A stretch of 64,000 bases of DNA from Candidatus Dechloromonas phosphorivorans (GTDB lineage Bacteria; Pseudomonadota; Gammaproteobacteria; Burkholderiales; Rhodocyclaceae). The stretch spans positions 83,497-147,496 of the forward strand of contig JADKIP010000006.1 of the NCBI GenBank assembly GCA_016721185.1, given 5' to 3'. Below, piece after piece: positions 28,721 to 39,041 of this stretch (its first letter is position 1; each line of letters starts with the position of its first letter). Both the position numbers and the translations under genes were made by a program. The notes beneath the pieces are model-generated. The model worked only from the letters and a program-made list of their open reading frames with translations, searched no databases and was not told the DNA's origin.

Positions 28721-29785
28721 TTATTTGACGATCTGGTTCAACTCGCCCTTGGCGTAACGCTCGGCCATCTTTTCCAGTGGGATAACCTTGATCTTGCTCG
28801 CCTGGCCGGTACAGCCAAAAGCTTCGTAACGGGCCAGACAGATTTTCTTGGCGGCTTCGCGGGCCGGCTTCAGGTAGTCGCGCGGGTCGAACTTGTCCGG
28901 ATGTTCGGCCAGATAACGGCGAATGGCGCCGGTCATGGCCAGACGGATGTCGGTGTCGATATTGATCTTGCGCACGCCGTGGGCGATGCCCTTGACGATT
29001 TCCTCAACCGGCACGCCGTAGGTTTCTTTCATGTCGCCGCCGAATTCGCGGATTTCGGCGAGCAGTTCCTGCGGCACGCTGGACGAACCATGCATCACCA
29101 AATGGGTGTTCGGGATGCGGGCGTGGATTTCCTTGATACGGTCGATGGCGAGGATGTCGCCGGTCGGGCGCTTGGTGAATTTATAGGCGCCGTGGCTGGT
29201 GCCGATGGCGATGGCCAGCGCGTCGCAGTTGGTTTGCTTGACGAAATCGGCCGCCTGATCCGGGTCGGTCAGCAGTTGTTCGCGGGTCATGTGGCCGTCA
29301 GCGCCGTGGCCGTCTTCCTTGTCACCCTGCATGGTTTCCAGCGAACCCAGCACGCCGAGTTCGGCTTCGACGGAGACGCCGATGGCGTGGGCAAACTTGA
29401 CGGTTTCACGCGAGACGGCGACGTTGTATTCGTAGGACGAAGTGGTCTTGCCATCGGCTTCCAGCGAACCGTCCATCATCACCGAGGTAAAGCCGGAGCG
29501 GATGGCGCTCATGCAGACGGCCGGGCTCTGGCCGTGGTCCTGGTGCATGACGATGGGGAGGTGCGGGTAGGCTTCGAGGGCGGCGAGAATCTGGTGGCGC
29601 AGGAAAGGTTCGCCGGCATATTTGCGGGCGCCGGCCGAGGCTTGCATGATGACCGGGGCGTCGATCAGGCTGGCGGCTTCGCAAATGGCCCAAACCTGTT
29701 CCATATTGTTGACGTTGAAAGCGGGTAGACCGTAGCCATTTTCGGCGGCGTGGTCGAGCAGTTGGCGCATGGATACGAGCGGCAT
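28721..29785 (-). CDS. fba: Fructose-bisphosphate aldolase class II (Calvin-cycle subtype)
   Basis: Zn-dependent aldolase of 354 residues joining glyceraldehyde-3-phosphate and DHAP. Visible motifs: MHQDHGQSP with the Zn-binding His, the [20 protein letters not shown] loop, HGSSSVP, and [13 protein letters not shown] for phosphate binding. The long acidic insert after VLGSLE is typical of the cbbA/Calvin subtype. AGGAG precedes the ATG. It ends the gene block pgk-pyk-fba on the minus strand and is followed by a strong terminator. Confidence 0.97.
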   Translation of the reverse strand: MPLVSMRQLLDHAAENGYGLPAFNVNNMEQVWAICEAASLIDAPVIMQASAGARKYAGEPFLRHQILAALEAYPHLPIVMHQDHGQSPAVCMSAIRSGFTSVMMDGSLEADGKTTSSYEYNVAVSRETVKFAHAIGVSVEAELGVLGSLETMQGDKEDGHGADGHMTREQLLTDPDQAADFVKQTNCDALAIAIGTSHGAYKFTKRPTGDILAIDRIKEIHARIPNTHLVMHGSSSVPQELLAEIREFGGDMKETYGVPVEEIVKGIAHGVRKINIDTDIRLAMTGAIRRYLAEHPDKFDPRDYLKPAREAAKKICLARYEAFGCTGQASKIKVIPLEKMAERYAKGELNQIVK

Positions 29786-29827
29786 GGGAACTCCTGTTCG
29801 GTAATGTGTTTAGTTGATTGGTCTATT

Positions 29828-31261
29828 TTAGATGATTTGATGCTCGCCCACCCGGACGATCTTCAAGGTGTTGGTGCCGCCGGCGCAGCCAATCGGTTCG
29901 CCAATCGTCAGGGCAATCAGATCACCCTTTTGGACGACGCCGCGGTCGATCAGGAGTTGCTCGGCTTCGGCCAGCAAGAGGTCGCGATCGGTGTGCTGCT
30001 GCTTCATCAGGAGTGGGCAGACCGCGCGGTAAAGCACCATGCGGCCGACCGATTCGGCATCCGGCGTCAGTGCGTAGATCGGCACGCCACAGTTCAGGCG
30101 GCTCATCCACAGGGCGGTTGAACCGGACTGGGTGAGCGCGGCAATGGCCTTGACCTTGAGGTGATGCGCCGTCCATATGGCGGCCATGGCAATCGACTGG
30201 TCGATGCGGGTGAAGACGCGGTCGAGGAATTCGCGATCCAGCGTTACTTCGGCCGAGCGCTCGGCTTCGACACAAATGCGCGCCATCGACTCGACGGTTT
30301 CGACCGGATAAATACCGCTGGCCGTTTCGGCTGACAGCATCACCGCGTCGGTGCCATCGAGCACGGCATTGGCGACATCGGAAACTTCGGCGCGAGTCGG
30401 CACCGGCGAGGTGATCATCGATTCCATCATCTGCGTGGCGGTGATGGTCAGTTTGTTACGATCACGCGCCATGCGGATCATTTTTTTCTGCAGCGCCGGC
30501 ACGGTGGCATCACCAACTTCAACGGCGAGATCGCCACGGGCGACCATGATGCCGTCGGAGGCATCAAGAATTTCAGCCAGATTGGTAATCGCTTCGACGC
30601 GTTCGATCTTGGCGATCAGCACCGCCGTACTGCCGGCAGCGCGTAACAACTGGCGCGCCATATACATATCGGCCGCACTTTTCGGGAAGGAAACGGCGAC
30701 GAAATCGACGCCGATCTGGGCGGCCGTCTTGATGTCATCCATATCCTTGGCGGTCAGCGCCGGCGCGGTCAGGCCGCCGCCCTGGCGGTTGATCCCCTTA
30801 TTGTTGGACAGGGTGCCGCCCACCAGTACGCGGGTATGAATTTCGTGACCACGTACGCCCAGCACTTCCAGCTTGAGGCGGCCATCGTCGAGCAGCAGGA
30901 TGTCGCCATTGACCACATCCTTGGGCAGGTCCTTGTAATCCAGGCCAACCCGCTCCTGATTGCCCAGCGCACACTTGGCATCAAGGATGAAATTCTCGCC
31001 GACGACGAGGCTGATCTTGCCGTCCTCGAACTTGCCCACGCGGATTTTTGGCCCCTGCAGATCACCCAGAATGCCCACGGTGCGACCGAATTTGGCGGCA
31101 GCGGCGCGGATGGCAGTAGTTCGGGCAAGGTGATCCTCGACGGTGCCGTGCGAGAAGTTCATCCGAACGACATCGACGCCCGCCTGAACCATGCGTTCGA
31201 GAACTTCGGCGGTCGAAGAGGCGGGGCCGAGGGTGGCAACAATCTTGGTGTGGCGTGACAT
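29828..31261 (-). CDS. pyk: Pyruvate kinase
   Basis: Final step of glycolysis, PEP to pyruvate. The start MSRHTKIVATLGPASS is the classic N-terminus; the frame is open 75 codons upstream, but that stretch is the pgk 3' region read in another frame. Key motifs: VRMNFSHGTVEDH, GDLQGPKIRVG, the IAKIERVEAITNL loop with the catalytic Lys, MVARGDLAVE, and ITATQMMESM. The C-terminal allosteric domain is present, giving 477 residues. It lies between pgk and fba. Confidence 0.96.
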   Translation of the reverse strand: MSRHTKIVATLGPASSTAEVLERMVQAGVDVVRMNFSHGTVEDHLARTTAIRAAAAKFGRTVGILGDLQGPKIRVGKFEDGKISLVVGENFILDAKCALGNQERVGLDYKDLPKDVVNGDILLLDDGRLKLEVLGVRGHEIHTRVLVGGTLSNNKGINRQGGGLTAPALTAKDMDDIKTAAQIGVDFVAVSFPKSAADMYMARQLLRAAGSTAVLIAKIERVEAITNLAEILDASDGIMVARGDLAVEVGDATVPALQKKMIRMARDRNKLTITATQMMESMITSPVPTRAEVSDVANAVLDGTDAVMLSAETASGIYPVETVESMARICVEAERSAEVTLDREFLDRVFTRIDQSIAMAAIWTAHHLKVKAIAALTQSGSTALWMSRLNCGVPIYALTPDAESVGRMVLYRAVCPLLMKQQHTDRDLLLAEAEQLLIDRGVVQKGDLIALTIGEPIGCAGGTNTLKIVRVGEHQII

Positions 31262-31331
31262 GGTTGTTGTTCCCCGGGTGGGGGGGTTTTGTTTTTTGGA
31301 CACCGCAGCGCGGTCAACCGGATTTTTTGCC

Positions 31332-32515
31332 TTATTTTGCTGCGCGTTCTTCAAGAATAGCGATGGCTGGCAGGGTTTTGCCTTCGAGGAATTCCAGGAA
31401 GGCGCCGCCGCCGGTGGAGATGTAGCCGACGTCGTCGTGGATGTGGAACTTGGCGATGGCGGCCAGCGTGTCGCCGCCGCCGGCAATCGAGAAGGCTTCG
31501 GAGTGGGCGATGGCGGAGGCCATCATTTTTGTGCCGCCGGCGAACTGCGGTAGTTCAAAAACCCCGACCGGGCCGTTCCAGACGATGGTGCCGGCGTTGG
31601 CGATGATTTCCGAGAACTTGGCTGCCGTCTTCGGGCCAACGTCGAGGATGCGGTCGTTGATTGCACGTCGTCCACGGAGATCTTGTTGGCACGAGCCAGC
31701 GCGGAGACTTCGTCAGCGACGACGACGTCGACCGGGAGCGGCACTTCGGCGCCGCGTTCCTTCATGATGTCCATGATGGTGTGAGCTTCCTTGACCAGAT
31801 CGGCTTCGGCCAGCGAGTGACCAATGCGCTTGCCCGAAGCGAGCAGGAAGGTATTGGCAATGCCTCCGCCGACGATTAATTGGTCGACCTTGTTGGCCAG
31901 CGATTTGAGGATGGTCAGTTTGCTCGACACCTTGGAGCCGCCGACGATGGCGACCAGCGGGCGTTTCGGGTTGGTCAGTGCCTTGGTCAGTGCGTCGATT
32001 TCCGCACCCATCAGCATGCCGGCGCAGGCCACCGGGGCGAATTTTGCGATGCCGTGCGTGGTGGCTTCAGCGCGGTGGGCGGTGCCGAAAGCATCATTGA
32101 CGTAGATGTCACAGAGCTTGGCCATCTTCTGGGCCAGTTCTTCGTTGTTCTTCTTTTCGCCCTTGTTGACGCGGCAGTTTTCAAGCAGGACGACTTCGCC
32201 CGGCTTCACTTCAAAGCCGCCATCGACCCAGTCGGTGATCAGGCGAACCGAGGTGTGCAGCATCTGGCCGAGGCGCACGGCGACCGGCATCAGGCTGTCT
32301 TCATGGCTCAACTCGCCTTCGGTCGGGCGACCAAGGTGGGAGGTGACCATGACTGCGGCGCCTTTTTCCAGGCAGTACTTGATCGATGGCAGCGAGGCAC
32401 GGATGCGGGTGTCTTCGGTGATATTGCCGGCTTCGTCCTGCGGCACGTTGAGGTCGGCGCGGATGAAGACGCGCTTGCCGGATACATCGAGGTCGGTGAG
32501 TTTGATGACGTTCAT
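31332..32515 (-). CDS. pgk: Phosphoglycerate kinase (one frameshift)
   Basis: ATP-forming/consuming step between 1,3-BPG and 3-PG. The N-terminal part is intact ([37 protein letters not shown]). After ISVDDVQ the frame is lost at about 31660; adding one base in CAATCAAC restores the expected [13 protein letters not shown] and joins to the last 64 residues ([34 protein letters not shown]), which are in another frame. AGGAGA precedes the ATG at 32515. The lesion is a single missing base in an otherwise conserved essential gene, so I read it as probable sequencing error. Confidence 0.9.
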
Positions 32516-32536
32516 GGTTCTCTCCTGAGCGGATGG

Positions 32537-33586
32537 TTAATTTCGTGGGGTAGGTGGGCGGTTTGGCCAAAGGCGCGACCAGTGGTCGGCTACTTCCAGC
32601 ATGCGGTTGGCGAAGCCCCATTCGTTGTCGAACCAGACGAAAAGGTTGGCCAGGTGCGGGCCGGCGGTGCGGGTCTGGCTGCCATCAATGATGGCGGAAT
32701 GCGGGTCGTGGTTGAAGTCGATCGAGGCATGGGCGGCCTCGGAATAGGCGATCAATCGGGCGAATGGCCCCGCTGCCGCAGCGGCCAGCAGCTGGTTGAT
32801 CTCGCTGGCCGACACCGGGCGTTTGGTGGTGAGGGTGAGATCGATCGCCGAAACATTCAGGGTCGGAACGCGGATCGCCTTGGCGTGCACCCGGCCGGTC
32901 AGTTGTGGCAATAAACGCTCGATGCCGCGGGCAAGACCGGTGGACACCGGAATGATCGACTGCATGGCGGAGCGCGTGCGGCGCAGGTCGTCATGGTGGT
33001 AACCGTCGATCAGCGGCTGGTCGTTCATCACCGAATGCAGCGTCGTGAGCAGCACCTGTTCGATGCCGATTTCGCGGTCGAGCAGGTCGAGGACCGGGAC
33101 AATGGCATTGGTCGTGCAGGAGGCAGCGGAAACCAGTTTTTCACTACCATTCAGGCTGTGCTGGTTGATACCGGAAACGATGGTTGCGTCGACATCATTG
33201 CCGCTGTTGCCGGGATGGGATAACAGCAGGCGCGGGCAGCCGGCATCGATAAAGCGGGTCAATTCTGCCCGTTGACCGTAGCTGCCGGAGGATTCGATCA
33301 CCAGATCGATCCCGAGGCCGCGCCAATCAACCTCTTCCGGTCGGCGGGCATGGCTGATGGCGATTGGTTGACCGTCGACGATCAGTGTGCCGTCGCCAAG
33401 CTCAACCTGGCCGGGGAAGCGGCCGTGGGTTGAGTCATAACGGGTCAGGTAAGCCATGCTCTCCAGATTGGCCGGCTCGTTGATGGCGACGACCTGGAGA
33501 TTGTGGGCCACCGGAGATTCGAGCAGGGCGCGCAGGAAACAACGACCGATACGGCCGTAGCCGTTAATAGCAAGACGCAGGGGCAT
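32537..33586 (-). CDS. epd: D-erythrose-4-phosphate dehydrogenase-like GAPDH homologue
   Basis: A 349-residue GAPDH-fold enzyme with NAD-binding INGYGRIGRCFLRALLE and catalytic Cys in SAASCTTNAIVPVLD. The segments INEPANLESMAYLTRYDSTH and LTTLHSVMNDQPLIDGYH resemble Epd rather than glycolytic GapA, and the epd-pgk order matches the E. coli epd-pgk-fba arrangement. Epd oxidises erythrose-4-phosphate toward pyridoxal phosphate. A second GAPDH role cannot be excluded by sequence alone. No clear ribosome site precedes the ATG. Confidence 0.82.
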   Translation of the reverse strand: MPLRLAINGYGRIGRCFLRALLESPVAHNLQVVAINEPANLESMAYLTRYDSTHGRFPGQVELGDGTLIVDGQPIAISHARRPEEVDWRGLGIDLVIESSGSYGQRAELTRFIDAGCPRLLLSHPGNSGNDVDATIVSGINQHSLNGSEKLVSAASCTTNAIVPVLDLLDREIGIEQVLLTTLHSVMNDQPLIDGYHHDDLRRTRSAMQSIIPVSTGLARGIERLLPQLTGRVHAKAIRVPTLNVSAIDLTLTTKRPVSASEINQLLAAAAAGPFARLIAYSEAAHASIDFNHDPHSAIIDGSQTRTAGPHLANLFVWFDNEWGFANRMLEVADHWSRLWPNRPPTPRN

Positions 33587-33613
33587 GGGGGGTCGGTTGT
33601 TTTCCGCTGGGCG

Positions 33614-34033
33614 TTATTTCGGCATTTCGCCGCTGGCTTCTGGGTCGTACTCGACGTAGACCAAATCGAGCGGCGTGCTGCCCTTGCAGATGCGGAAAGG
33701 GTAGATCGACACTTTGGCATTGAAATCGAGCTTGCCCATGCCTTTAATGAAGACTTCGGCCCGGCCGCGATCATCGCCAAAATAGAAAGGAATGTTCTGC
33801 TTGCCGGTGCACCAGCTGGTTTCGTTGGTGGGCTTGCCGACAATAGCCAGAGCTTCATCGTAGGTCATGCCGATTTTCAGTTTGCCGAAAGGGTGGTCGG
33901 CCGGTGGATTGCCGACGATGACCGGAGCGGGCGGCTCCTCGGCCTTGGCGGCCTCTTCGGCAAACAGGCTGGGGGCAGTGAAAAACAGGCTGGCGATCAG
34001 GGTTGTGAAGGCAATACGGTGCAAGTTCGGCAT
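33614..34033 (-). CDS. Small exported protein, related to the lipoprotein near fbp
   Basis: About 139 residues with a signal peptide (MPNLHRIAFTTLIASLFFTA). The mature part has KLKIGMTYDEALAIVGKPTN, NIPFYFGDDRGRAEVF and ends in a Glu/Pro-rich tail. GGAGG sits 8 bases before the ATG at 34033, so the 12-codon upstream extension is rejected. The G-M-x5-ILG-like core recalls SmpA/BamE-type repeats, but this is a weak resemblance. It shares a pattern with the lipoprotein at 37275-37949. Function unknown. Confidence 0.72.
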   Translation of the reverse strand: MPNLHRIAFTTLIASLFFTAPSLFAEEAAKAEEPPAPVIVGNPPADHPFGKLKIGMTYDEALAIVGKPTNETSWCTGKQNIPFYFGDDRGRAEVFIKGMGKLDFNAKVSIYPFRICKGSTPLDLVYVEYDPEASGEMPK

Positions 34034-34067
34034 TTTGAGTCCTCCAGAAACGTGACAGGTGGGAAAC

Positions 34068-34093
34068 AAAAGGGGCCTTGCGGCCCCTTTTTT
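34068..34093 (-). terminator. Intrinsic terminator after gap
   Basis: Stem GGGGCC/GGCCCC with a four-base loop flanked by A and T runs, so it can work on both strands. It separates gap from the small exported protein gene, which therefore probably has its own promoter or depends on read-through. Confidence 0.85.
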
Positions 34094-34105
34094 GCTGCAA
34101 ACCGC

Positions 34106-35134
34106 TTACTTGACGGCCATCCAGGCGCGGGCGGCATCGATCATGCGGCAGGAATAGCCCCACTCGTTGTCGTACCAGGCCAGGACTTTAACCAGCGTGC
34201 TGCCGTCTTCACCTTGAATGACGCGGGTTTGCGTCGCATCGAAGGTGGAGGAAACGGTGGTGTGGTTGAAGTCGGACGACACCAGCGGCTCGTTGTTCAC
34301 ATCCATGATGCCCTTGAGCGGGCCGTTGGCGGCGGCGGTCATCAAGGCATTGATTTCATCCTTGGTGGTGGCGCGGCCGGCGGTGAAGGTCAGGTCGACC
34401 AGCGAGACGTTGATGGTCGGGACGCGCAGGGCGAAACCATCGACCTTGCCGACCAGTTGTGGCAGCACCAGGCCGACGGCCTTGGCAGCACCGGTCTTGG
34501 TCGGGATGATGTTGGCAGCAGCAGCGCGGGCGCGGCGCAGGTCCTTATGGCGGACGTCGACGGTGACCTGGTCGTTGGTGTAGGCGTGGATGGTGGTCAT
34601 CAGGCCCTGCTTGATGCCGATGGCGTCAGACAGGATCTTGGCGACCGGGGCCAGGCAGTTGGTCGTGCAGGAGGCGTTGGAGACGACGGTCATGCCGGGC
34701 TTCAGCGCGCTTTCGTTAACGCCCATGACGATGGTGGTATCGACATCGTCGCCACCCGGCGCGGAGATCAGGACGCGCTTGGCGCCCTGGTCGAGCAGGG
34801 CTTGTGCCTTGGCTTTGGTGGTGTAGGCGCCGGTGCACTCGAGCAGCATATCAACGCCGTGGTCGGCCCAGTTGATGTCCTTCGGGTTCTTGGTCGAGTA
34901 GAAGGCGATGCGCTTGCCGTCGATGATGATGCAGTTCTCGCCATCGGTTTCGACGGAGGTGCGGAAACGGCCGTGCGTGGTGTCGTACTTGAGCAGATGC
35001 GAGTTGGTCGCGAGATCACCAGCGGCGTTGATCGCCACGACGTCGAATTCATTCTGCAGGCCTTGCTCGTAAATCGCCCGCAGCGTGCAGCGACCGATAC
35101 GACCGAAACCATTAATTGCAACCTTGATAGCCAT
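34106..35134 (-). CDS. gap: Glyceraldehyde-3-phosphate dehydrogenase, type I
   Basis: NAD(P)-dependent oxidation of G3P to 1,3-BPG. The 342-residue protein has INGFGRIGRCTLRAIYE, the catalytic SNASCTTNCLAPVAK, the second-His segment TTIHAYTNDQ and the C-terminal WYDNEWGYSCRMIDAA. GAGGGG precedes the ATG. It follows tkt by 27 bases, so the two are probably co-transcribed. The gap-tkt pairing is common in beta-proteobacterial glycolytic and Calvin-cycle clusters. Confidence 0.97.
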   Translation of the reverse strand: MAIKVAINGFGRIGRCTLRAIYEQGLQNEFDVVAINAAGDLATNSHLLKYDTTHGRFRTSVETDGENCIIIDGKRIAFYSTKNPKDINWADHGVDMLLECTGAYTTKAKAQALLDQGAKRVLISAPGGDDVDTTIVMGVNESALKPGMTVVSNASCTTNCLAPVAKILSDAIGIKQGLMTTIHAYTNDQVTVDVRHKDLRRARAAAANIIPTKTGAAKAVGLVLPQLVGKVDGFALRVPTINVSLVDLTFTAGRATTKDEINALMTAAANGPLKGIMDVNNEPLVSSDFNHTTVSSTFDATQTRVIQGEDGSTLVKVLAWYDNEWGYSCRMIDAARAWMAVK

Positions 35135-35161
35135 GTGATTCCCCTCTTTGTTGAATTTGAA

Positions 35162-37168
35162 TCAGGACAAAAGTTCTTTTGCGGTCTTGACGACGTTGGC
35201 GACGGTGAAGCCAAACAGCTCCATCAGTTCCCCGGCCGGGGCGGATTCGCCAAAGCGGTCGATGCCGACCACGGCGCCATGCAGGCCGACGTACTTGCGC
35301 CAGAAATCGGGATGCGCCGCTTCGATGGCGATGCGTTTCTTGCAACTGCCCAGGACGGCCGCCTTGTATTCAGCGCTCTGGCGGTCGAAGACGTTGGTGC
35401 AGGGCATCGAAACGACGCGGGTAGCAATGCCGTCACCGGCCAGTGCCGCTTGCGCATCCAGGGCCAGCTTGATTTCAGAGCCGGTGGCGATAAAGGTGAT
35501 TTGCGCCTCGCCCGCACATTCGGAAAGCACGTAACCGCCCTTGCGGATATCGTCGTCCGCGATGTTCTGCGTCACGGTCGGCAAATTCTGGCGCGACAGG
35601 GCAAGCAAACTTGGGCCATTCTGACGGTCGACCGCAGCTGTCCAGGCAATGGCCGTTTCGGTTGCATCGGCCGGGCGCCAGACGTCGAGATTCGGAATGA
35701 TGCGCAGGCTGGGGATGTGCTCGACCGGCTGATGCGTCGGGCCATCTTCGCCGAGGCCGATGGAGTCATGGGTATAAACCATGATCTGGCGCTGCTTCAT
35801 CAGCGCGGCCATACGGATGCCGTTGCGGGCGTAGTCGGAGAAGACCAGGAAGGTGGCCGTGTAGGGCACCAGACCACCATGCAGCGCAATGCCGTTGGCG
35901 ATGGCCGTCATGCCGAATTCGCGGACGCCGTAGTAGCAGTAATTGCCGCCTTCCGTGCGGGTGGCGCCCTTGCTGCCCTTGACGAAAGTCAGGTTGGAGC
36001 CGGCCAGGTCAGCCGAGCCGCCGAAGATTTCCGGCACGGCCGGGACTAGCGCGGCGATGGCATTCTGCGACGCCTTGCGGGTGGCGATGTTCTCGGCCTT
36101 GTCGCGACAGGTGGCGATGTAGGCAGCCTTGGTCGCTTCCCAGTTGACCGGCAGTTCGCCCTTGATAACGCGGCGTTCGAACTCGGCGGCTTCGGCTGGG
36201 AAGGCGGCCTGGTAGGCGGCGAAGCGCGTGTTCCAGTTTTCTTCAAAAATGGCACCGCGCGGCTTGCCGTTCCAGGCTGCGTAAACTTCATCGGGAATCA
36301 CGAACGGCGGGTGATTCCAGCCGATATATTCACGGGCAGCAGCAATTTCGTCCTTGCCGAGTGGTGCGCCGTGGCAATCATGCGAACCCTGCTTGTTAGG
36401 CGAACCGGCGCCGATGGTTGTCTTGCAGCAGATCAGACTGGGCTTGTCGGTCACCGCCTTGGCGGCGAGCAGGGCGCGTTCGATGGCATCGGAGTCATGG
36501 CCGTCAACGTGCGCCACAACGTGCCAGCCGTAGGCTTCGAAGCGCTTGGGGGTGTCGTCGGTGAACCAGCCTTCGACGTGACCATCGATGGAAATGCCGT
36601 TATCGTCCCAGAAAGCGATCAGCTTGCCGAGGCCCAGCGTGCCGGCCAGTGAGCAGGCTTCGTGCGAAATGCCTTCCATCAGGCAACCATCGCCGAGGAA
36701 GGTGTAGGTGTGGTGATTGACGATTTCGTGGCCAGGCTTGTTGAACTCGGCAGCCAGCACCTTTTCGGCCAGCGCGAAGCCGACGGCGTTAGTGATGCCC
36801 TGGCCGAGTGGGCCGGTCGTGGTTTCAACGCCAGGCGTGTAACCAAACTCGGGGTGCCCCGGTGTCTTGGCATGCAACTGGCGGAAATTTTTCAGATCAT
36901 CGATCGACAGATCGTAACCAGTGAGGTGCAGCAGCGCATAAACCAGCATCGAGCCGTGGCCGTTCGACATCACGAAACGGTCGCGGTCCGGCCAGTGCGG
37001 GTTGGCCGGGTTGTGGCGCAGCTGGCGGCGCCACAGAACCTCGGCGATTTCCGCCATGCCCATCGGGGCACCCGGATGGCCGGAATTGGCCTGTTGCACG
37101 GCATCCATTGCCAGGGCGCGAATGGCGCCAGTCAGAGGAGAAAACTTCGGAGTGTTGCTGACGCTCAT
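35162..37168 (-). CDS. tkt: Transketolase
   Basis: ThDP enzyme of 668 residues moving two-carbon units between sugar phosphates in the pentose phosphate and Calvin pathways. Visible: [20 protein letters not shown], the ThDP motif [13 protein letters not shown] to [29 protein letters not shown] in the pyrimidine domain and the C-terminal domain with [11 protein letters not shown]. It heads the tkt-gap pair. Confidence 0.97.
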   Translation of the reverse strand: MSVSNTPKFSPLTGAIRALAMDAVQQANSGHPGAPMGMAEIAEVLWRRQLRHNPANPHWPDRDRFVMSNGHGSMLVYALLHLTGYDLSIDDLKNFRQLHAKTPGHPEFGYTPGVETTTGPLGQGITNAVGFALAEKVLAAEFNKPGHEIVNHHTYTFLGDGCLMEGISHEACSLAGTLGLGKLIAFWDDNGISIDGHVEGWFTDDTPKRFEAYGWHVVAHVDGHDSDAIERALLAAKAVTDKPSLICCKTTIGAGSPNKQGSHDCHGAPLGKDEIAAAREYIGWNHPPFVIPDEVYAAWNGKPRGAIFEENWNTRFAAYQAAFPAEAAEFERRVIKGELPVNWEATKAAYIATCRDKAENIATRKASQNAIAALVPAVPEIFGGSADLAGSNLTFVKGSKGATRTEGGNYCYYGVREFGMTAIANGIALHGGLVPYTATFLVFSDYARNGIRMAALMKQRQIMVYTHDSIGLGEDGPTHQPVEHIPSLRIIPNLDVWRPADATETAIAWTAAVDRQNGPSLLALSRQNLPTVTQNIADDDIRKGGYVLSECAGEAQITFIATGSEIKLALDAQAALAGDGIATRVVSMPCTNVFDRQSAEYKAAVLGSCKKRIAIEAAHPDFWRKYVGLHGAVVGIDRFGESAPAGELMELFGFTVANVVKTAKELLS

Positions 37169-37240
37169 GATCGGGGAATCCAGCCGGCGGAAAAGGTGAA
37201 ATTATCCGGGAAATGCCCTCTTTTGGGTAGGGCAATATGG

Positions 37241-37268
37241 CAAAACGGGAGGCTTGCCGGCCTCCCGT
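37241..37268 (-). terminator. Intrinsic terminator after the lipoprotein gene
   Basis: Stem CGGGAGGC/GCCTCCCG with a six-base loop followed on the minus strand by TTTTG. It lies between the lipoprotein stop and tkt, so tkt probably has its own promoter in 37169-37240. Confidence 0.8.
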
Positions 37269-37274
37269 TGTCGC

Positions 37275-37949
37275 TTATTGAACCTTCGGGTCGTAGTTGA
37301 TCATCATCAACACGCCCTGGCCGCCACCCATACCGCCGCCGGTGTAGGCAACGCTGCCTTGACCCGCGTAGACCGCTTCATAGCGGTGGCTGTCAGTCCC
37401 GTAATAGAAGGGAATGAAGGCTTTGGCCGTAACGTAGCCGCGGATGTTGCTGGTGACGCCGAGGATGCGTTCGACTTCGCTCTGGTGCATACCGATCTGC
37501 AGTTTTGCCCATTTGCTGTTGGCCGGAATGTTGCCGTAAATCTCGCCGTCGAAAGTGCCATCACGGGATTTGACGACGCGGGGTTGGCCGGGCTCGCTTG
37601 GCTTGGCGGCTTCCTTGCTCGGTGCGGCAGCAGCGGGTGCAACTGCCGCTGCCGGGGCTGCGGCTGGCTCGCTGGCTTTGGTGGCTGTTGCTGCCGTACT
37701 CGGTTTGGCCGGTTCGCAATCAACTGCTACTGGTTCGGCTTTCTTGGTCTTGCTGGTTTTCTTCGTGGACTTTGACTTTACCTTGGCGGTCGGCTCGGGC
37801 GGGCAGGCTGGCTTGCTGACCACGGGTGCGGCTTCGGGGGCTGCAGCAGCGACGGGTGCGGCGGGCTGGTCAGGCTTGGTTTCTTTACTGACGCAACCGC
37901 TGCCCAGAATGGCGGCGGCAAGGACGAGGGCAAGTGTGCGTGACTGCAT
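37275..37949 (-). CDS. Lipoprotein with Ala/Pro/Lys-rich linker
   Basis: A 224-residue protein. A signal peptide ends in a lipobox LGSGC (Cys19). Residues about 20-140 are low-complexity (Ala, Pro, Lys, Ser), likely a periplasmic spacer. The C-terminal 80 residues form a small domain: KLQIGMHQSEVERILGVTS, AFIPFYYGTDSHRYEAVYAG, GGGMGGGQGV. It shares the K-L-x-I-G-M and I-P-F-Y-x-G pattern with the exported protein at 33614-34033, so the two look paralogous. Function unknown; outer-membrane assembly has been suggested for similar folds but is not shown here. Confidence 0.8.
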   Translation of the reverse strand: MQSRTLALVLAAAILGSGCVSKETKPDQPAAPVAAAAPEAAPVVSKPACPPEPTAKVKSKSTKKTSKTKKAEPVAVDCEPAKPSTAATATKASEPAAAPAAAVAPAAAAPSKEAAKPSEPGQPRVVKSRDGTFDGEIYGNIPANSKWAKLQIGMHQSEVERILGVTSNIRGYVTAKAFIPFYYGTDSHRYEAVYAGQGSVAYTGGGMGGGQGVLMMINYDPKVQ

Positions 37950-37993
37950 GACGAAATTCCTTCAGGGGTTGTGCGGTTTGTTTTGTGGCGAAA

Positions 37994-39007
37994 TCAGGTG
38001 CGATGGTAGCCAGTGATGCGGTCAACCTCGTTTTTCGACCCTAAAATGACCGGTACGCGCTGGTGCAGTTTGCCCGGCTTGATCTCCAGGATGCGTTGGA
38101 GCCCGGTGCTGGCAGCACCGCCGGCCTGCTCGATCAGCAGCGCCATCGGGTTGGCCTCGTACATCAGGCGCAGCTTGCCGCCCTGGCCTTGCAACTTGCT
38201 GTCGATCGGGTACATGAAGATGCCGCCGCGCGTCATGATGCGATGCACATCGGCCACCATCGAGGCGACCCAGCGCATGTTGTAGTCCTTGCCGAGCGGC
38301 CCGGTTTTGCCTTGCTGCATTTCATGAACGTAGCGCTGGACCGGGGCTTCCCAGAAACGCTGGTTGGCCATATTGATGGCGAACTCCTGCGTATCGGCGG
38401 GAATCTGTACATTTTCCTGGGTCAAGACAAACTGGCCTTGCTCGCGGTCCAGCGTGAAGACGACGACGCCGTCACCTACCGTCAGGACCAGCACGGTGGT
38501 CGGGCCATAAACCGCATAGCCGGCAGCAACCTGCGCCGTGCCGGGCTGCAGGAAGGCGGCTTCAGCGGCGGCTGCAGTGCTGAGATCGGCGCCCTCCGGG
38601 CATTTCAGGACAGAAAAAATGGTGCCGATGGAAACGTTGACGTCGATATTGGAAGAGCCGTCGAGCGGATCGAAGAGCAGCAGGTATTCACCCTGTGGAT
38701 AGCGATTCGGGATGGTGTGCGGCAGATCCATCTCTTCGGAAGCCATGGCGGCAAGATGGCCACCCCATTCGTTGGCTTCGAGCAGGATTTCGTTGGACAG
38801 GACATCCAGCTTCTTCTGGGCTTCGCCCTGCACATTGTCGCTGCCGGCTTCGCCCAGCACGCCACCCAGTCCGCCCTTGCCGATGGCGATCGAAATGGCC
38901 TGGCAGGCTCGCGAAACAATTTCAATCAGGAATTTGAGATCGGCGGTGATGACACCGCGGTTACGTTGTTCTTCAGTTAAGTAGCGGGCCAGCGTGCGCT
39001 CTGCCAT
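37994..39007 (-). CDS. fbp: Fructose-1,6-bisphosphatase class I
   Basis: Hydrolyses FBP to F6P in gluconeogenesis and the Calvin cycle. The 337-residue protein starts [20 protein letters not shown] precedes the ATG at 39007, so the longer upstream frame is rejected. The metal-binding signature [18 protein letters not shown] is intact, as are [10 protein letters not shown] and the C-terminal [22 protein letters not shown]. It ends upstream of the lipoprotein gene on the same strand. Confidence 0.96.
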   Translation of the reverse strand: MAERTLARYLTEEQRNRGVITADLKFLIEIVSRACQAISIAIGKGGLGGVLGEAGSDNVQGEAQKKLDVLSNEILLEANEWGGHLAAMASEEMDLPHTIPNRYPQGEYLLLFDPLDGSSNIDVNVSIGTIFSVLKCPEGADLSTAAAAEAAFLQPGTAQVAAGYAVYGPTTVLVLTVGDGVVVFTLDREQGQFVLTQENVQIPADTQEFAINMANQRFWEAPVQRYVHEMQQGKTGPLGKDYNMRWVASMVADVHRIMTRGGIFMYPIDSKLQGQGGKLRLMYEANPMALLIEQAGGAASTGLQRILEIKPGKLHQRVPVILGSKNEVDRITGYHRT

Positions 39008-39041
39008 GTTGATTCCCTGCGTCATGACGAAAGGGCAGATT

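Noticed and set aside
31262..31486. 75-residue N-terminal extension of pyruvate kinase
   Set aside because: It is out-of-frame pgk sequence; homology begins at the Met encoded at 31261.
33503..36049. 848-codon open frame on the plus strand opposite epd, the exported protein, gap and tkt
   Set aside because: It is the complement of well-conserved minus-strand genes in high-G+C DNA; the translation has no recognisable domain.
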